This document shows positions 1 to 11,986 of a stretch of 64,000 nucleotides of DNA, one piece after another. Source of the stretch: Amborella trichopoda (taxonomy: Eukaryota > Streptophyta > Magnoliopsida > Amborellales > Amborellaceae); NCBI RefSeq assembly GCF_000471905.2, contig NW_006499436.1, forward strand, positions 234,117 through 298,116, given 5' to 3'. The notes beneath the pieces were generated by a model, which was given only the letters and a program-made list of their open reading frames with translations, had not been told where the DNA came from and ran no database searches. A program made the position numbers and the translations under genes. Each line of letters starts with the position of its first letter. The first letter of the stretch is position 1.

Positions 1-1596
1 CCTCATCAATGATTCATCACACGGCATGCATATCAATAGATCGTTCGGGAAAGCCAGATATCTACCTTTTAGGGTGAAGTGTATACATGTGCGAAAGATA
101 CCCCTATGCGCCATAGAACTATGGTCGCGTAAGATTTTGGTGACCTTGACTAGTCTCTAGGGGAGGACCTAAAATCTAAAGACTGGGATTGCAATCCCTT
201 AGCTCATCGACCAGACTTTGGTGATCCACTAATGAGTCCCTGCTTGGACTGTAAGTCATGACAAATGCTGGGTCAGTTTGATAAAGCAAGTGTGGTCCAT
301 AGTCCACAGTTGACGATGGAGTGCCCCATGATTGTTAATTCAATTCCTAAACCATATAGATCCATTTCTCATCATATTAATTTAATTATGTTTGTTTTAT
401 GATGAAAATTGTTTTAGAATTATTATTTAAATTTTTATGAGTCTTTTGATATTTTATTTATAGTTTTTTTATTTATAGAAAATAAAGTTATTGTTTTTAC
501 AAAAGTATCAAATTTAAATAATGTTTTAGAAATTATTTTGTTAATTTAAGAGTATATAAAATATCATGGAGGGGCTCTTAGTGCAGACAGACCCACCATG
601 TGTCAAGTGGGTGGGGCCTACATGTGCCACACATGGGTGGCACGCCCCACCCATTGAATTCTTTCGTGGAGTTTAAGTTATTTCATGTTTTGGTAATGGC
701 ATGTGGTCAAATAAGATATGGAATATTTTGACCATATATTGACCAAATATTGAAAGTATATATTGACTTGATATACCTTTAGAATATTTTTTGAAAGATT
801 ATGGAAAGCATAATATTTTAAATAGATTTAATTTATCTAATTTCTATTGATGGGAAAATAGTTAAGAAAAATGGGATAATGGTCCATGTACCTTCCATAA
901 TATTGATGACCCATCTATAGAATGGATGGCTCAGATCTCTCACCTCACAAGTTACTCTTGATCGATGGTCCATATTCAATCTCACAAGAATATGCATGCC
1001 AAGAAAAACCCTAAGAAACCCTAATTTTGTTCAAGCCTATAAAAAAGCAACAACTTGCAGTCTGAGACAGATTCAGCAACTCGTAGTCTAGAACACAGGC
1101 CTGAACAAAGGCAAAGGTTGTTTTGCAGAAACTCGAAACACGACTCGGAGGCATTTGGCGGTGCTTCCGTGGTCTATGAGTTTATCTCACGAAACTGAGA
1201 GTGTTGATTGATTCAACCGTGGACGAAGGGGAGAGCTAAAGTTTATAAACGAAGGGGAGAGCTGAAGTTTTTGCATAGAGAGATAAAATAGCAAAGTGTG
1301 TTTTGCCAAGAAAAAATATCGTCTGATCCACAACTCCCAGGGTATTATTGCAAGAAGAAGGGGTTTAACGAGAAGCTTAGCTTGTGCAAGTGGTTGCTCA
1401 TCAGTGGGCTTCTTAGAAGCACCCTTGATCTCCTAAGCAACAATGAGAAGCGATGGGTCATTGTTATCATTGTCACCCAATCAACCAATAGGATTAACAG
1501 TAGACATTTCTGACGCAAAAAAAGCTTGCTTTATACACAAAGGCTGAGAACACAACATGCTCTAGAGATTCTAAGACATGGGTTTTGCTTATGGAT
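1..1596. other. Unassigned left flank, possible decayed LTR
   Basis: No gene can be supported here. The sequence is AT-rich with a short GC-richer patch near 590-660 (repeated GGGTGGG/CCCACCC words). A TATA-like CCTATAAAAAAG lies at 1036-1047, followed by sequence carrying a short repeat, 'cgaaggggagagct', at about 1225 and 1248. A TATA box with a downstream repeat-rich leader would suit a decayed LTR, but no matching partner LTR is visible in the window. The small reading frame at 1298-1513 resembles nothing I recognise. Confidence 0.3.
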
Positions 1597-1604
1597 ACCT
1601 AGAC
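1597..1604. repeat. hAT target-site duplication, left copy
   Basis: The 8-bp word ACCTAGAC lies directly outside the left end of the hAT element and is repeated exactly at 7463-7470, outside the right end. Eight base pairs is the target duplication length characteristic of the hAT superfamily. Confidence 0.9.
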
Positions 1605-1618
1605 CAATGTTCGCAAAA
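1605..1618 (+). repeat. hAT terminal inverted repeat, left
   Basis: CAATGTTCGCAAAA, matching 13 of 14 positions with the reverse complement of 7449-7462. It is followed by a subterminal cluster of AACCGG-type words to about 1710. Confidence 0.9.
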
Positions 1619-2113
1619 TCGAATCGAAATGGTTAACCGGTTTTGGGGTTCAGAGCGGTTTGAATCGAAACCGGACTAACCAGGGCGGTTAACCGGACTA
1701 ACCGGTCAAGTAGATTTTTTTAAAAAAAAATGGGTAAAAAAACATCCAAAAAAATTTAAAAAAAATAGAAAAACTCATATTAAGTGTATACTATTATATT
1801 ACATACATTTATCTCATAAAAAAAAATTGAAACAACTTCTATATAATTTAATATTTGAATACTATGAAATATGCAACACAATTTATAATTTCACATTAAT
1901 TCAATTTATGAAATTACAAAGTCCAACTAACAATAGCTAGTAGTAATGAGAGTGGCGAGGAGGATCATGATACTATTGTGTTTCACTATCAAGGTTTATA
2001 GAGCGAAAAATCTGAGTAAGGCTTGGAGGAGTCTGTAATGCCGAAGTTGTGCCCCCTCGCGAATTAGGAACATTTCTCGTGGTACCCACTTGGCCAAAGT
2101 CTCCTAGACTCAT

Positions 2114-5010
2114 CTAGCCTTCATGCTCTCCCCCATTATGTTTTGTGTTACCCCTACCCTGTTCTGTGTTCTCGCCCTCAACAACTTCAATATTATCATC
2201 ATCATGAATAACCAGGTTACGGTGACAGCTACGACTTCGTCTCTCCCATGTTGAGTAACTTCTACACCTCGATGCCTCAACTTCCTCCCTAGCCAATCTC
2301 ATTAAATCTTCCTGTTTATCAGACACCGCATGATGTTGCCTCCCTTCAACATTCCTAGATGACTGATTCATGCCAGTTCTTTTCCATTGTCACATCTGTC
2401 TCTTCATCATCATGTGCCTCATTTTCATCCTGTAAATAATCGTCATCCATGTCCATTGTCAGGTCTCCTTCATTGGATGCTGCAACATCCATATTATCAT
2501 CCATATCGGCAACTACCCTTCTAAGAAAATCTTGATCTAGTAGTGGGGTCCTTAGTGATACCTACTCATAGGCAAGGTCCCTCTGGAAGATGTAATCAAG
2601 GTTGATCGGCGTGTAGTCTGTGGGGGTCCTGCTTATTTGTCGCTATCTCAATTTTAAATAGTAATGAACGTACACCAAGTTGTGCAGCGTCTGAATCTTT
2701 AACCTATTCCGTCGCGGGGCATGTATCCATTGCAATGTACTCTAGTTTCTCTCACAGCCCGAGGCAGCACGTGTTTCACTCAAAATTCTAACTGCAATCT
2801 TTTGCAATTGCTTTGTTCGAATTCTGTATATCGTCCACCATTGTGCTGATACAGACAGACATAGAAATACTTACCAATAGAAAATAAATTGATTTTAAAA
2901 AAAAACCACAAATAATATTGGACTAAAATATTGCAAGTTTTAACTTAAAACTAACCTGGGTGCAATTTTCCAGTTGTTTTTTTGGCATTGTTGTATGAAA
3001 ATTCCCCATTTTTTTTTTCATGTACATGATAAGCTAGAAATAACAACATGCGTATACAAGAAATTAATACTACATAAAAATGCAATTCATTATTCTAAAT
3101 TGAAATTTTATTATAGACACGTTTTGATTAAGGTTTACCCGTTACATACATTCCATTTGAGTTTCAATATCAGGCTCAAGCCTATAGATGCAGTTTCTTA
3201 TCCCCTCCATGATATCTGCATCATCTCAAGTGGCATTGGAGTACAAATTTTGTGGATTAAGAAAAAACCCTACACATGGTTTGTTATATTATTAATTACC
3301 GTAACTTTACTAGGAGTTGAAAAAGAATCATGAATTGCAATAATGAATTATAAATTACCTGATGCATGGATATCATGGTGCAGTTGGTCTCTCCACCTAC
3401 GATCAATGATCTCCAATATCTCTTTAGTCCATATGTTATTCTCAAATATAGCTTCCCTGGCGCGTCTCATTGCATCGAACAGAAACCCCATTGCGGGTTT
3501 ATCATCAGAGTCACTTAACCTCAACACTTGCACTAAAGGTTCAGTTACAGAAACAACAGTGATACATCAAGCCCAGAACCTCTGATCGAGAAGGATGGTC
3601 TCAACCTGCCTTCCAAGTTGACTCATTGCTACCCTATCAGTCAGCCATTCATTAGAGCATGTCATTGACCTCAATTCTATCGTGTTGACCAATAACGATT
3701 GTATCATAAGGAACGTTGTCGTGAACCTAATAGTGGACTCCTTGACAATCTCTCACATGCAATGCTCCCTCATCAAAGTATGGAGGAACGTGTGATTGTA
3801 TATAAACCTTGTAATCAAGTTGCTCTTCAAAATATACGTTTTAACCCTCTTCAACTTCCCTATTTCCTTGAGCATCAAATTAACACAATGGGCAGCACAA
3901 GGAGTCCAATAAATATTGGGTCTTCTCTCCATTAGCAGCAAACCTGCTTTTCTGTAGTTTGCAATATTATCAGTCACTACTTGGACCACATTTTCAAGCC
4001 CAATCTCAGCTACAATTTTTTCCAGGTGCGCACATATCAGTCGCCTAGTATGTCTCTTTCTTGATAAATCAATGCTAGAGTAGTAAACAATGTCTCTAGG
4101 GCAACCTATTAAAAAGTTGACAAGTTACCTATGGGACTTGTCCTTCCAACCGTCAGTCATGATGGTCACTCCTATGCTTGGCCAACAGACTTTGAACTGT
4201 GCAATATGCTTATCGATATCATGAACAACAGCTTTTAACCATGACCATGTAAGCTCTTTCGCAGTGGGACCTCTAACACCTGGCTCTGCCTCAACTATAG
4301 AAGTTACCATCTGTGGATAGAAGTCTGAGTTCGCAGAATTAAATGGTAGTGCATTAGCATACCAGAACATGTTAATCATTTTTTTTACCTTTTCTATTAA
4401 TACACCTGCTGACGGAAATTTTATTTATTTTTTATAATATTGTGGCCTGTGGGGATCAAGTCCAGATCGTGGGTCATTGTTGGCACATCTGTGGGTTCAT
4501 GTCGTTGAGTAGTAGATGGTCGACTATAAGAAGATGGGAGATTAGAGAAACTATGTATCAATCTACTAGATGTGGATCTAAGCAATGAAGGCCCACATCC
4601 TCCCCTACCCGGTACTACATGTTCTTGAGGTTGACGGCTACTGGATGCACCATCCATTCTCCCATACATCTATTGAATTTCTATTTGTCTATAATTATGC
4701 TCTTGGAGATTGGCAATCCTAGCTCGTTCCATTTGTGCCTCAAATTCTGCTTCTTGGTCATCTTCCTAAAAGTCCCCCCTCCCTATCTCTTCTGCATCCC
4801 TTTCTCTGTACTTTTTTTCCTTTTTCTTCTGTAATTAATTTGAACATTTGTTGTTTTACTTTTGCTGACACTTCTTTACAACCGGTGACATTACCCTTTA
4901 CCCAAGCAAGATGTTTTTTTAGACGATAAATACCACCACCCATTTTCTTGCCACAAAAATTACATCCAAATCTTCATTTGTCATTTACTTTTGTGTTATA
5001 CTGCCTCATC
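2114..5010 (-). pseudogene. hAT transposase (BED finger, DUF659, hATC), disrupted
   Basis: Read on the minus strand, the fragments keep the usual order of a plant hAT transposase. A BED-type zinc finger comes first (CNFCGKK at about 4944-4964, then HLAWVKGNVTGC). Next is a DUF659 segment at about 4379-4125 with TIMTDGW and at about 3989-3753 with VVTDNIANY and PCAAHCVNLML, then a region with RWRDQLHHDIHASG, and last a hATC dimerisation-like stretch near 2690-2645 (LHNLVYVHYYLKLR). An 89-nt segment (3270-3358) behaves as an intron: GT-AG ends, and its removal joins HASG to FFLNPQN, the expected continuity in this family. In-frame stops break it, for example just before CNFCG, after DGWKDKSHR and after MREHCM. 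Known role of the family: binds the TIRs, excises and reinserts the element. This copy is almost certainly inactive. Confidence 0.85.
3270..3358 (-). other. Intron within the hAT transposase gene
   Basis: On the minus strand the exon ends ..CATCAG, followed by GTAATTTA; the acceptor is ..GTGTAG followed by GG. Splicing keeps the frame and joins HASG to FFLNP, while reading through gives a stop within three codons. The intron call is inferred from this conserved protein continuity. Confidence 0.65.
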
Positions 5011-7448
5011 ACATCTCCCCTCTTCATCTTATTATTTTCTTGTAAATTGTCTTGAACATAAAGTTTATTAAAAAATATTTATTTGGAATATCACTTTACC
5101 AAGGGGACCTTGTAAGCATGGCGATAACACAACAAAGATTAATTTATATGTATATAAATCAAGAAAAAAAACAAAAGGCGCTTGCACATTTGCGCACTAA
5201 AAAATAATGACTGCATTCCCAACATTATATGATGAAGACTAGTATTGATGCTTGCCAAAGTAACTCGACGCCAAAAAAAAAGTGCCATTAATGTTTAGTA
5301 CCAAGACAACAAGGAAACTTTGGTAATCTCAAAAAATTAACTGTGAAAACAATCACAGAAGATTAACAGTGAGAAATGACCATCCAAACGATGCTACCAA
5401 AGCATTACAAATGGGTTCAAACATTGAGACCAATTTTTGGAAGTATGCGATTGAACTGAATGATTAAGGTCTTGATTATTAGAATCAACATAACTTTATC
5501 AATTTTTTGAAGAGAATTACCGCAAATTTCAATATCAAATTGGGCGGTCCAGAGTGTGCCTTTGACTAGGTTCAAAGTTTTAAAAAGTAAAAATAATTAA
5601 TTGTGACATCTTTGTACGGGGGGTTGAATATTATACACTTTGTATTTATTTTTTTTGTTTTTTTAAAAGGTTGTTCACCAAGACTTAATTGATAAAGTCA
5701 ATTTCTTTCGATTCAAAAGGCAGGTCAGGAGAAGGATCATATGAACAAGCCTAACTCCATTTCTCTTACTCTCAACACCAAGATTTCCTCCTCCTTTTTT
5801 CTTTCTAAATCTTCCAAATTTATGTTGCTACCTTTGCATTATTTCAACTCTCATCTGGCATTGCTCGCTTTTCTATTCCCTCAAACAACTCATTCTCTCA
5901 TCACATAAAGATGTGCATTGGAAAGCAAAACTCCTCAGGCATTTCTGCAGTTACATATATTACTGCAGTTACAATCCACCAAGGTTCTAGGCCTTTTTAG
6001 TGGGCTTTTATGGTGAAAATAAGATTCTTATAACCAATGGACCACGTCATAGAAAACTATGTAAAAGATGGAAAACAGTTGTATTGAGGTCAACATACTG
6101 AGACTTCCCTCAGTCTGTGATTCTCAACTTATAATAAGCAGTCTAGCACAAGGTTACCGAATAGAAAAACGAAAACACTTAGCAGTCTATGATTCTGCGA
6201 CTGTGAAGGCAATGCCTTTGTATAGCAGTTGGTAATAGGTTGCTTTCATGAAAACTCCAAGAAAAAAAAAACGAAAATTATATGCAGACAACATAATCCA
6301 TCAATTGAACATGAAATTTTTCTCAGAAGATCAGCAAATACATATACTGACAACATAATATGATGCCATCAAACAACAAGAATAGAAGCACATTTTCATC
6401 AATAATACACAAAAAACCCATCAAATGCAATTGCAAGCTCTAAAACCAGGTAAACACCATTGATTCAATTTAAAAAAAAAAAAGTATATGTGGACTAAAC
6501 CTCAGATAACAATTCACGAAACTCATAATTTATATCTCAGATAAAACAAAAATAAAAAATAAAAAGGCTGAATAATCCTAAAAAAAGACTGAATAATCCT
6601 AAAATAAAAAAAAAATTAAGGAAAAACTCTCACAAAAGATGCATTTCTTCAATTTTCATTCAAGAAACCCTAAATTCCTAAAATCGACTCCAAATCTTTT
6701 TTTTGTTCTCAAATCCTTTCTTTTATTGAATACAATAAATAATATCAATCAAATATTATCTGAATAATCCTAAAAAAGGCTGCAAAATTAAGAAAAAAAA
6801 TTTAAAACAAATCGGGTTCGAGCTTACCTTGCTTGCTTCAATCTCAAAATCGGGCTCCAAATCTCTCCATTTCAATGAAATCATGAGTCTAGAAAGATAG
6901 GTATCTCTGTGATCATTAAAATCCCCTAATTTTTATCCCAAAAAAAATGAAAAATCATGCCAAAATCCTTAGATTGGTAGATTTTTCATAAAAAATCTCA
7001 AGAACACCAAAAAACACACCTAAAAATCGTTAAAAACGACTTAATCTTGGAGTTTTTTAAATCAATATTATGAATTTATAGAATATTTGAAGGTAGAGTA
7101 CAATAATTGAGCTAAAAAAACAAAAAAAACGGTAGGAAAAAGCATCAAAAGGCTGTAAAAATGGTGGATCACAGGTTCTGCCCAAATAACGAGCTCTGCT
7201 AAAAATAACGGTCGTTATTTAGATTATACCGTTATGTCACCATATCGCCGTTGTAACGCCGAACCATACCAGTTATTAAAAAACCGGCCGATTTTGGTTA
7301 AAAATAGCCGGTTCGAACCGGCCGGTTTTTTAGGGGATTTTTTTCTGGAATATGTATTTTGCAACTAGTACCGTAAAACCGGTCAAAACAGGAATCGGCA
7401 CCGTACCGGTATCGATCCAACTGGCCGGTTCCGGTTCGGACCGTCCGG

Positions 7449-7462
7449 TTTTGCGAACACTG
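7449..7462 (-). repeat. hAT terminal inverted repeat, right
   Basis: Reverse complement reads CAGTGTTCGCAAAA, the partner of the left TIR at 1605-1618. Upstream, 7285-7450 holds dense CCGGTT/CCGGCC subterminal words. Confidence 0.9.
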
Positions 7463-7470
7463 ACCTAGAC
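7463..7470. repeat. hAT target-site duplication, right copy
   Basis: ACCTAGAC, identical to 1597-1604, immediately outside the right TIR. Confidence 0.9.
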
Positions 7471-7560
7471 TGAGAAAAGAGGGCCTTGTTTTTTTTTGTT
7501 TTTTAGGGTATATCTATTATATAAAAGACGATAGAAAGAGAAGGGAAAACCCCAGAAAAT

Positions 7561-7580
7561 AGAGAGAGAGAGAGAGAGAG
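7561..7580. repeat. (GA)n microsatellite
   Basis: About ten perfect GA units. It lies in what appears to be the leader of the Copia fragment to its right. Confidence 0.85.
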
Positions 7581-7734
7581 ATTTTAATGGCGGAGAGTTT
7601 ACAAGAGGAGAGAGAAAGACAACATCAGAGAGGGTACAACTGTTTGACAGAGTAGGAACGAATCTGAAGCCGAGCTCAGATCCAGCAACCTTAGATCTGA
7701 GGTGTGAGCTCAGATCTGAGGTTGAGGAGCCTAA

Positions 7735-7968
7735 GGCTCTGATACCATATTAGATACTCAGAATATTGCAGAGAACTCTCTATTTATTGATTAATCAAGA
7801 ATCTACAAGACCCGTATAAATATACAATAACAATTAAAGATAAATACTAACTAATCTTATCATAATCAAGAGACACCTAATTAAGAGATATATACCCATA
7901 CAGATACATATATGTACTAATATGCATTTGTAATAATGTACATCAATATAGATATCCATACACTAACA
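7735..7968 (-). mobile_element. Copia LTR with primer-binding site (fragment)
   Basis: Read on the minus strand, a sequence starting TGTTAGTGTATGG (7968) runs 221 bp to 7748. It is followed at once by TGGTATCAGAGCC (7747-7735), the initiator-tRNA-Met primer-binding site typical of plant Ty1/copia elements. About 170 bp of 5' leader follows to the left before the (GA)n tract. No pol sequence or second LTR is present, so this is a truncated 5' end. The LTR ends TA instead of the usual CA, which suggests age. Confidence 0.75.
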
Positions 7969-8584
7969 CTACCAAAGTAGTTTTATGTATGATCCCTATT
8001 CTTCTTATCTTTTACCTTAGATTCAACATCTAGCCGACACTCCAATATATCCATTGGATACCGAGTCGACAACAAGATAAAAGTGCCATCTTTCCTTTCA
8101 AATGACAAAATATCACCTCTTGTCTAAAAAAAGCAGAAAATTATTGATTCCTACTGCAAATAAGTCTTCACTTCTTCTGTATGTCAATCCACTAGACGTA
8201 GCACTGCATGTTCACTATTGCACATCACTTCATCTTTCACAATATGTTACATGTCTCTCAAATAGTAGTATTCATAAATAATCCTCACCACTCTGATGGA
8301 TTCATATGCATGCATCAATCATCACAACTTTGATGAATCACAGGTCCTAGATACCCACCTAAACTAAGGTTCTTTTCTTTTTTTTTTTCTTTTTTACCAT
8401 GAGCAAGAAATTAAAGTTAAACTATAAAAATCAGAAAGAGAGTACATCATGTTACCATTAGCATACTGTTTGGTATATTGAAAGCCAGTATCATATTGTT
8501 TTGTATGCTATTGCTACTATTAGCCATCCACTGTGAACAACAAATAAATTTAGGGGTATAATAGAGAAATTCGTTCTTCAGGAA
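7969..8584. other. Intergenic, nothing recognised
   Basis: AT-rich sequence without a credible reading frame, RNA gene or repeat boundary that I can see. Confidence 0.4.
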
Positions 8585-9520
8585 CCATAGTAGACAAACT
8601 CATAAATATAAGGAAAAGTTTTCTATGAGTCAGTAGGTGCAAGAGTGTTCTGACCTTTTCAATGTCCATCTTAAAGATGGATGTTGTGTAAAGCGCACCA
8701 GATCAAATGAAATATGGATGGTGTCAAAAAAATCCCTAAAAAGCATAATTAAAAGGTAAAAAATTTATGTTTCTGTTTATATTCATGATCAGCTTGGCTT
8801 AGATCATGGATCCCTAGAATTTTAGATCAAAAATCCATCTTTAAGGTGGATTTTAGAAGTGGGCCGTATGTTTACATATGATTCATTGAAACCCGATTCT
8901 AAATATAAAAAAAATGACCCGGGTTTTATGTAACGAAGCTCGCATATGTAGAAATGCGGGCTCCTGAATAAATCTATTTTTTATATGGATTTTAAAATTT
9001 AATTTTTAAAAACATGTAGTCTCTAACATGGAGATCATGAATATGAAAAAATAAATAAATTTTTAAAACTAGAAATAATAATTCTAGTAAGAAAACATTT
9101 GAATTGTTAATTTCCATTGTTTTTATATCGAACACCCACTTGCATCCATCTTTAAGATGGATGCTTTACACTTTCTGGACCACATATGTAGAAATGACAA
9201 TTTTCCATAAAAAGCAGGATACGGTTTTTGTGAGTTAGCCGATTCATCTATCACCGTGCGGTATCTTGTCTATCTAACTTCCATCTCTAAGATAGATGTC
9301 AACAAATTTTACGTCTACTAAAAGTTAAAATAGACGGTGAAGAAACAAATTCATAAAATAACATTTATATTTTTTGAAAAAATTAAATTAAATTTAGGCA
9401 ATTGTCATGATTGAGATTATCGAATCCAAAAATTTTAAATTAAAAATACATCCTTGAGATATATTTTGTCGGGAGACCACACAAAAATAGTATGAGTCGG
9501 CCGACTCACCAAACACTTCT
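8585..9520. repeat. Palindrome-rich MITE-like block
   Basis: Related words recur in both orientations: TCCATCTTAAAGATGGATG (about 8668), ATCCATCTTTAAGGTGGAT (about 8829), GCATCCATCTTTAAGATGGATGC (about 9134, 11-bp arms around one base), CATCTCTAAGATAGATG (about 9282) and a weaker copy at about 9450. Accompanying words (GTGTAAAGCGC / GCTTTACAC, CATATGTAGAAATG, 'gagtc..gtag' / 'gagttagccgattc') also recur, some inverted. The pattern fits one or more small TIR elements, nested or rearranged. I could not define target duplications. Confidence 0.5.
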
Positions 9521-11162
9521 GCTAAAACAATAGCGGAAGCACTTGATAGTTGACATTTATTGCCTTTTATTGCAATTCCCTAGGATGGCCAAAAGTAGTC
9601 CTCACAAGTGTAGAGGTGATGCTTGCATGCTCCCCTCCATTCTTTTTTGTCATGCTCTTCCCACTTGCTCTTCTTTCAATGAGTCCTCATGGCCATCATG
9701 ATATAGGGGCAAATGTAGCTCTCTACATATCAGTAAACTAATAACAATGGGATAAGTGCAAACTTTTTGGTGTGAGGGTTTCAAAATCTTCATGTTGTAT
9801 GAGATGATTGAGAAATTGTTAGTGTCAAACATGTAGTTTGAAATTCGGATCACCACAATCCTTATGTAAGGGCCTAGAAAAATGAATTTCAAATGTCAAA
9901 AAATAGAAGAAAAAAACAAAAAAAAGAATTAAACACTTTTCACACCAAGGACTATAGTAATTTCATGGCAAATCCATAGTGCGGATGAATGATTACTGCA
10001 TTTAGCAACAACCATATCTAAAGATCAAACTTAGAGAAAAGAAACGCTTCATCATTGTCAAAGCCTTTTTCCAACTAATTGAAGTCAACTAATAGAAAAA
10101 GAAACACTTCTGAAGCATTAATTTCTCAAGAATGAACATTATACTCCTAAACATTTTTTCTCTCACATATTTTTTCCATGGATAATTATTAGTATCAAGA
10201 CCTCCGCTCCTCCCTGATCAAGAGGTATGATAACATCCTAAACCCTAGGATACCTTGATCGCACAGAAAGCACAACTATGCAGGTTACTTAGTTTGATTC
10301 CAGGGAAAATGTCCTGGCCCCGCTACACACTTTGATAGTTTTCTCACAAAATGACACTAACACTCCAAGGTCCCCTTGGAGGGCCGGTTGTCGAGGGAAG
10401 TGGGAGGACTTCGGAATCCCAGTCGATACCAAATTGACATGATTCAAGAGAGAATTTAATCTTTGGATCCTTTTTAAGCACTTGTTTTAAACAAATTGTT
10501 GAGCCACCAAGTTTATTCTTCAATCTTATTAACATGCGGTAGGTGCATCAATCCAATCTTAGCTACCATGTCCGGGCCGACAATTACAGTGATGTGGGCT
10601 CCGTATAATTGATATCGTACTGTTTGTCCACTGTCAATATAGAGTTGTGGAGCATAAACTAGTTTTCCATAATTTAGGGGACAACTACAAGAAGGGGAGG
10701 GAGTTAATTCGTAGATGACAAATTTTGGTTGTTGCTTTGGCAGGTTCGCTGATTTAGAAACTTGTCGTTGATGAGGGGGTCTATCATCCTTGAATAGTGA
10801 GGGTGGCAATGAGTCAGGAGGGCTTGGGCGACAAAATGTGTGGGTCATCAAGCCCAAGTGTAGGGCCGGGGTGGGCCTAGGTCAGGGCCATGATATTGCT
10901 GGCCTAGCCCAATCTTTTTCTTTTCGCTTTATTGTTTTCCTTTGATTTTATTGGGCCCTATCGGGGCCTGATAAGGCCAAGACAAACCTTTGATTTATGA
11001 AAGCAGCCTAAGAGTTGAAATATTTAACATCCGACGCATGTTCTATGATCCATATTTAAATAGCATGTCCTTTATTTGGTCATGGTCAAATTTCAGTTAG
11101 CCTATGGAATGACACATCATTATAGATTGCAAACCATTGTGAAATACTGAATAATTCAACTT
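9521..11162. other. Intergenic, one unrecognised open frame
   Basis: A GC-richer stretch (about 10180-10990) contains a 114-codon minus-strand frame (10513-10857) rich in Pro and Ser with no motif that I know. Alternating GGCC/GGGCC words at 10860-10990 resemble low-complexity ends of decayed DNA elements. I do not call a gene. Confidence 0.35.
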
Positions 11163-11171
11163 TTAAGTAAA

Positions 11172-11553
11172 GGGGGCCGTTTGTATAGAGCCGAGGCTCT
11201 AAACAATCAAATTAGAGCCTACCTTCAAATAGTGTCGAGAAATATGGTTTCAGTATTGAAAATATTTGTGATAGCTTTCAAATACATTTTCATCTTTAAT
11301 TATAAAATTTGAAGCTTCAAAAATAGTGTAGATCGAGCAGATCTGTGAAAACTTGAAAATCTTGAAAATTGACAGTCCAAAAATGCATTACAAGATACAA
11401 TATTTCCACAACTTAAAATCTATTTTTTTCTCATGCCCATGCACCTTGATGTCGAGATAATATTTAAGCTTCAAAACTACCTCTGCCAGTAAAATTTATG
11501 AGGTAGGTTCTAATTTGATTGCTTCGAGCCAAAGCTCTATATACACTTTTTCC
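11172..11553. mobile_element. M1-family MITE, copy a
   Basis: The ends are long inverted repeats: GTTTGTATAGAGCCGAGGCT.. at the left and ..AGCCAAAGCTCTATATACAC at the right, with CAATCAAATTAGAGCC mirrored by TCTAATTTGATTG. Candidate 9-bp target duplications are TTAAGTAAA (11163-11171) and TTAATTAAA (11554-11562), 8 of 9 identical. The element is 382 bp with no coding capacity. A 9-bp duplication is the Mutator-like signature. Confidence 0.75.
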
Positions 11554-11986
11554 TTAATTAAAAACTAATGAGTTACAATGAAATTTGAAATTTTGGGCCC
11601 CAAAACAACATGTACACGGGCTCCTCTACATTACTCAGAAGATGAATCATACTATGATCCTAAGATCATAGAAATGCCAGAGACATTATTGTTATTAATG
11701 ATCATAGGAAATCAATAGCCATGAGTCCAGCGAATAGTTGATTTGTAGTCATATAATGAATGCCGATGGAGAGAGAACGGGAACACCATTAGTCTTGCAA
11801 ATATAGTGATAGGTCGCGCCAATGTGCAAAACCACTACTAGGGGACGTGACTCGGCCCATGCCCGAGCCGAGTAACTCGGCTGAGCCCTGCCAAGCTAAA
11901 AAGTATTGGAAAAATAAAACATCCACAAAAGTTCTCAAAAAATAAAAAATTTTGTTTGAAGTAAAATTAAACATAACAAATCTATA

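Larger units (their letters stand above)
1605..7462 (-). mobile_element. hAT superfamily DNA transposon (5858 bp), defective
   Basis: The element is bounded by 14-bp terminal inverted repeats, CAATGTTCGCAAAA at the left and CAGTGTTCGCAAAA (reverse complement) at the right, which differ at one base. Perfect 8-bp duplications flank it. Both subterminal regions (1628-1710 and 7285-7450) are packed with short AACCGG/CCGGTT words in both orientations, the arrangement that binds hAT transposases through their N-terminal zinc finger. A DUF659/hATC transposase pseudogene is carried on the minus strand. From about 5065 to 7280 the interior has no recognisable coding sequence and is AT-rich. Removing the element plus one duplication rejoins continuous flanking sequence. 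Class and boundaries are secure; inactivity is inferred from the stops in the transposase. Confidence 0.93.

Noticed and set aside
10513..10857. 114-codon Pro/Ser-rich minus frame as a gene
   Set aside because: There is no recognisable domain, no supporting neighbours or splice structure; mentioned only as unassigned.
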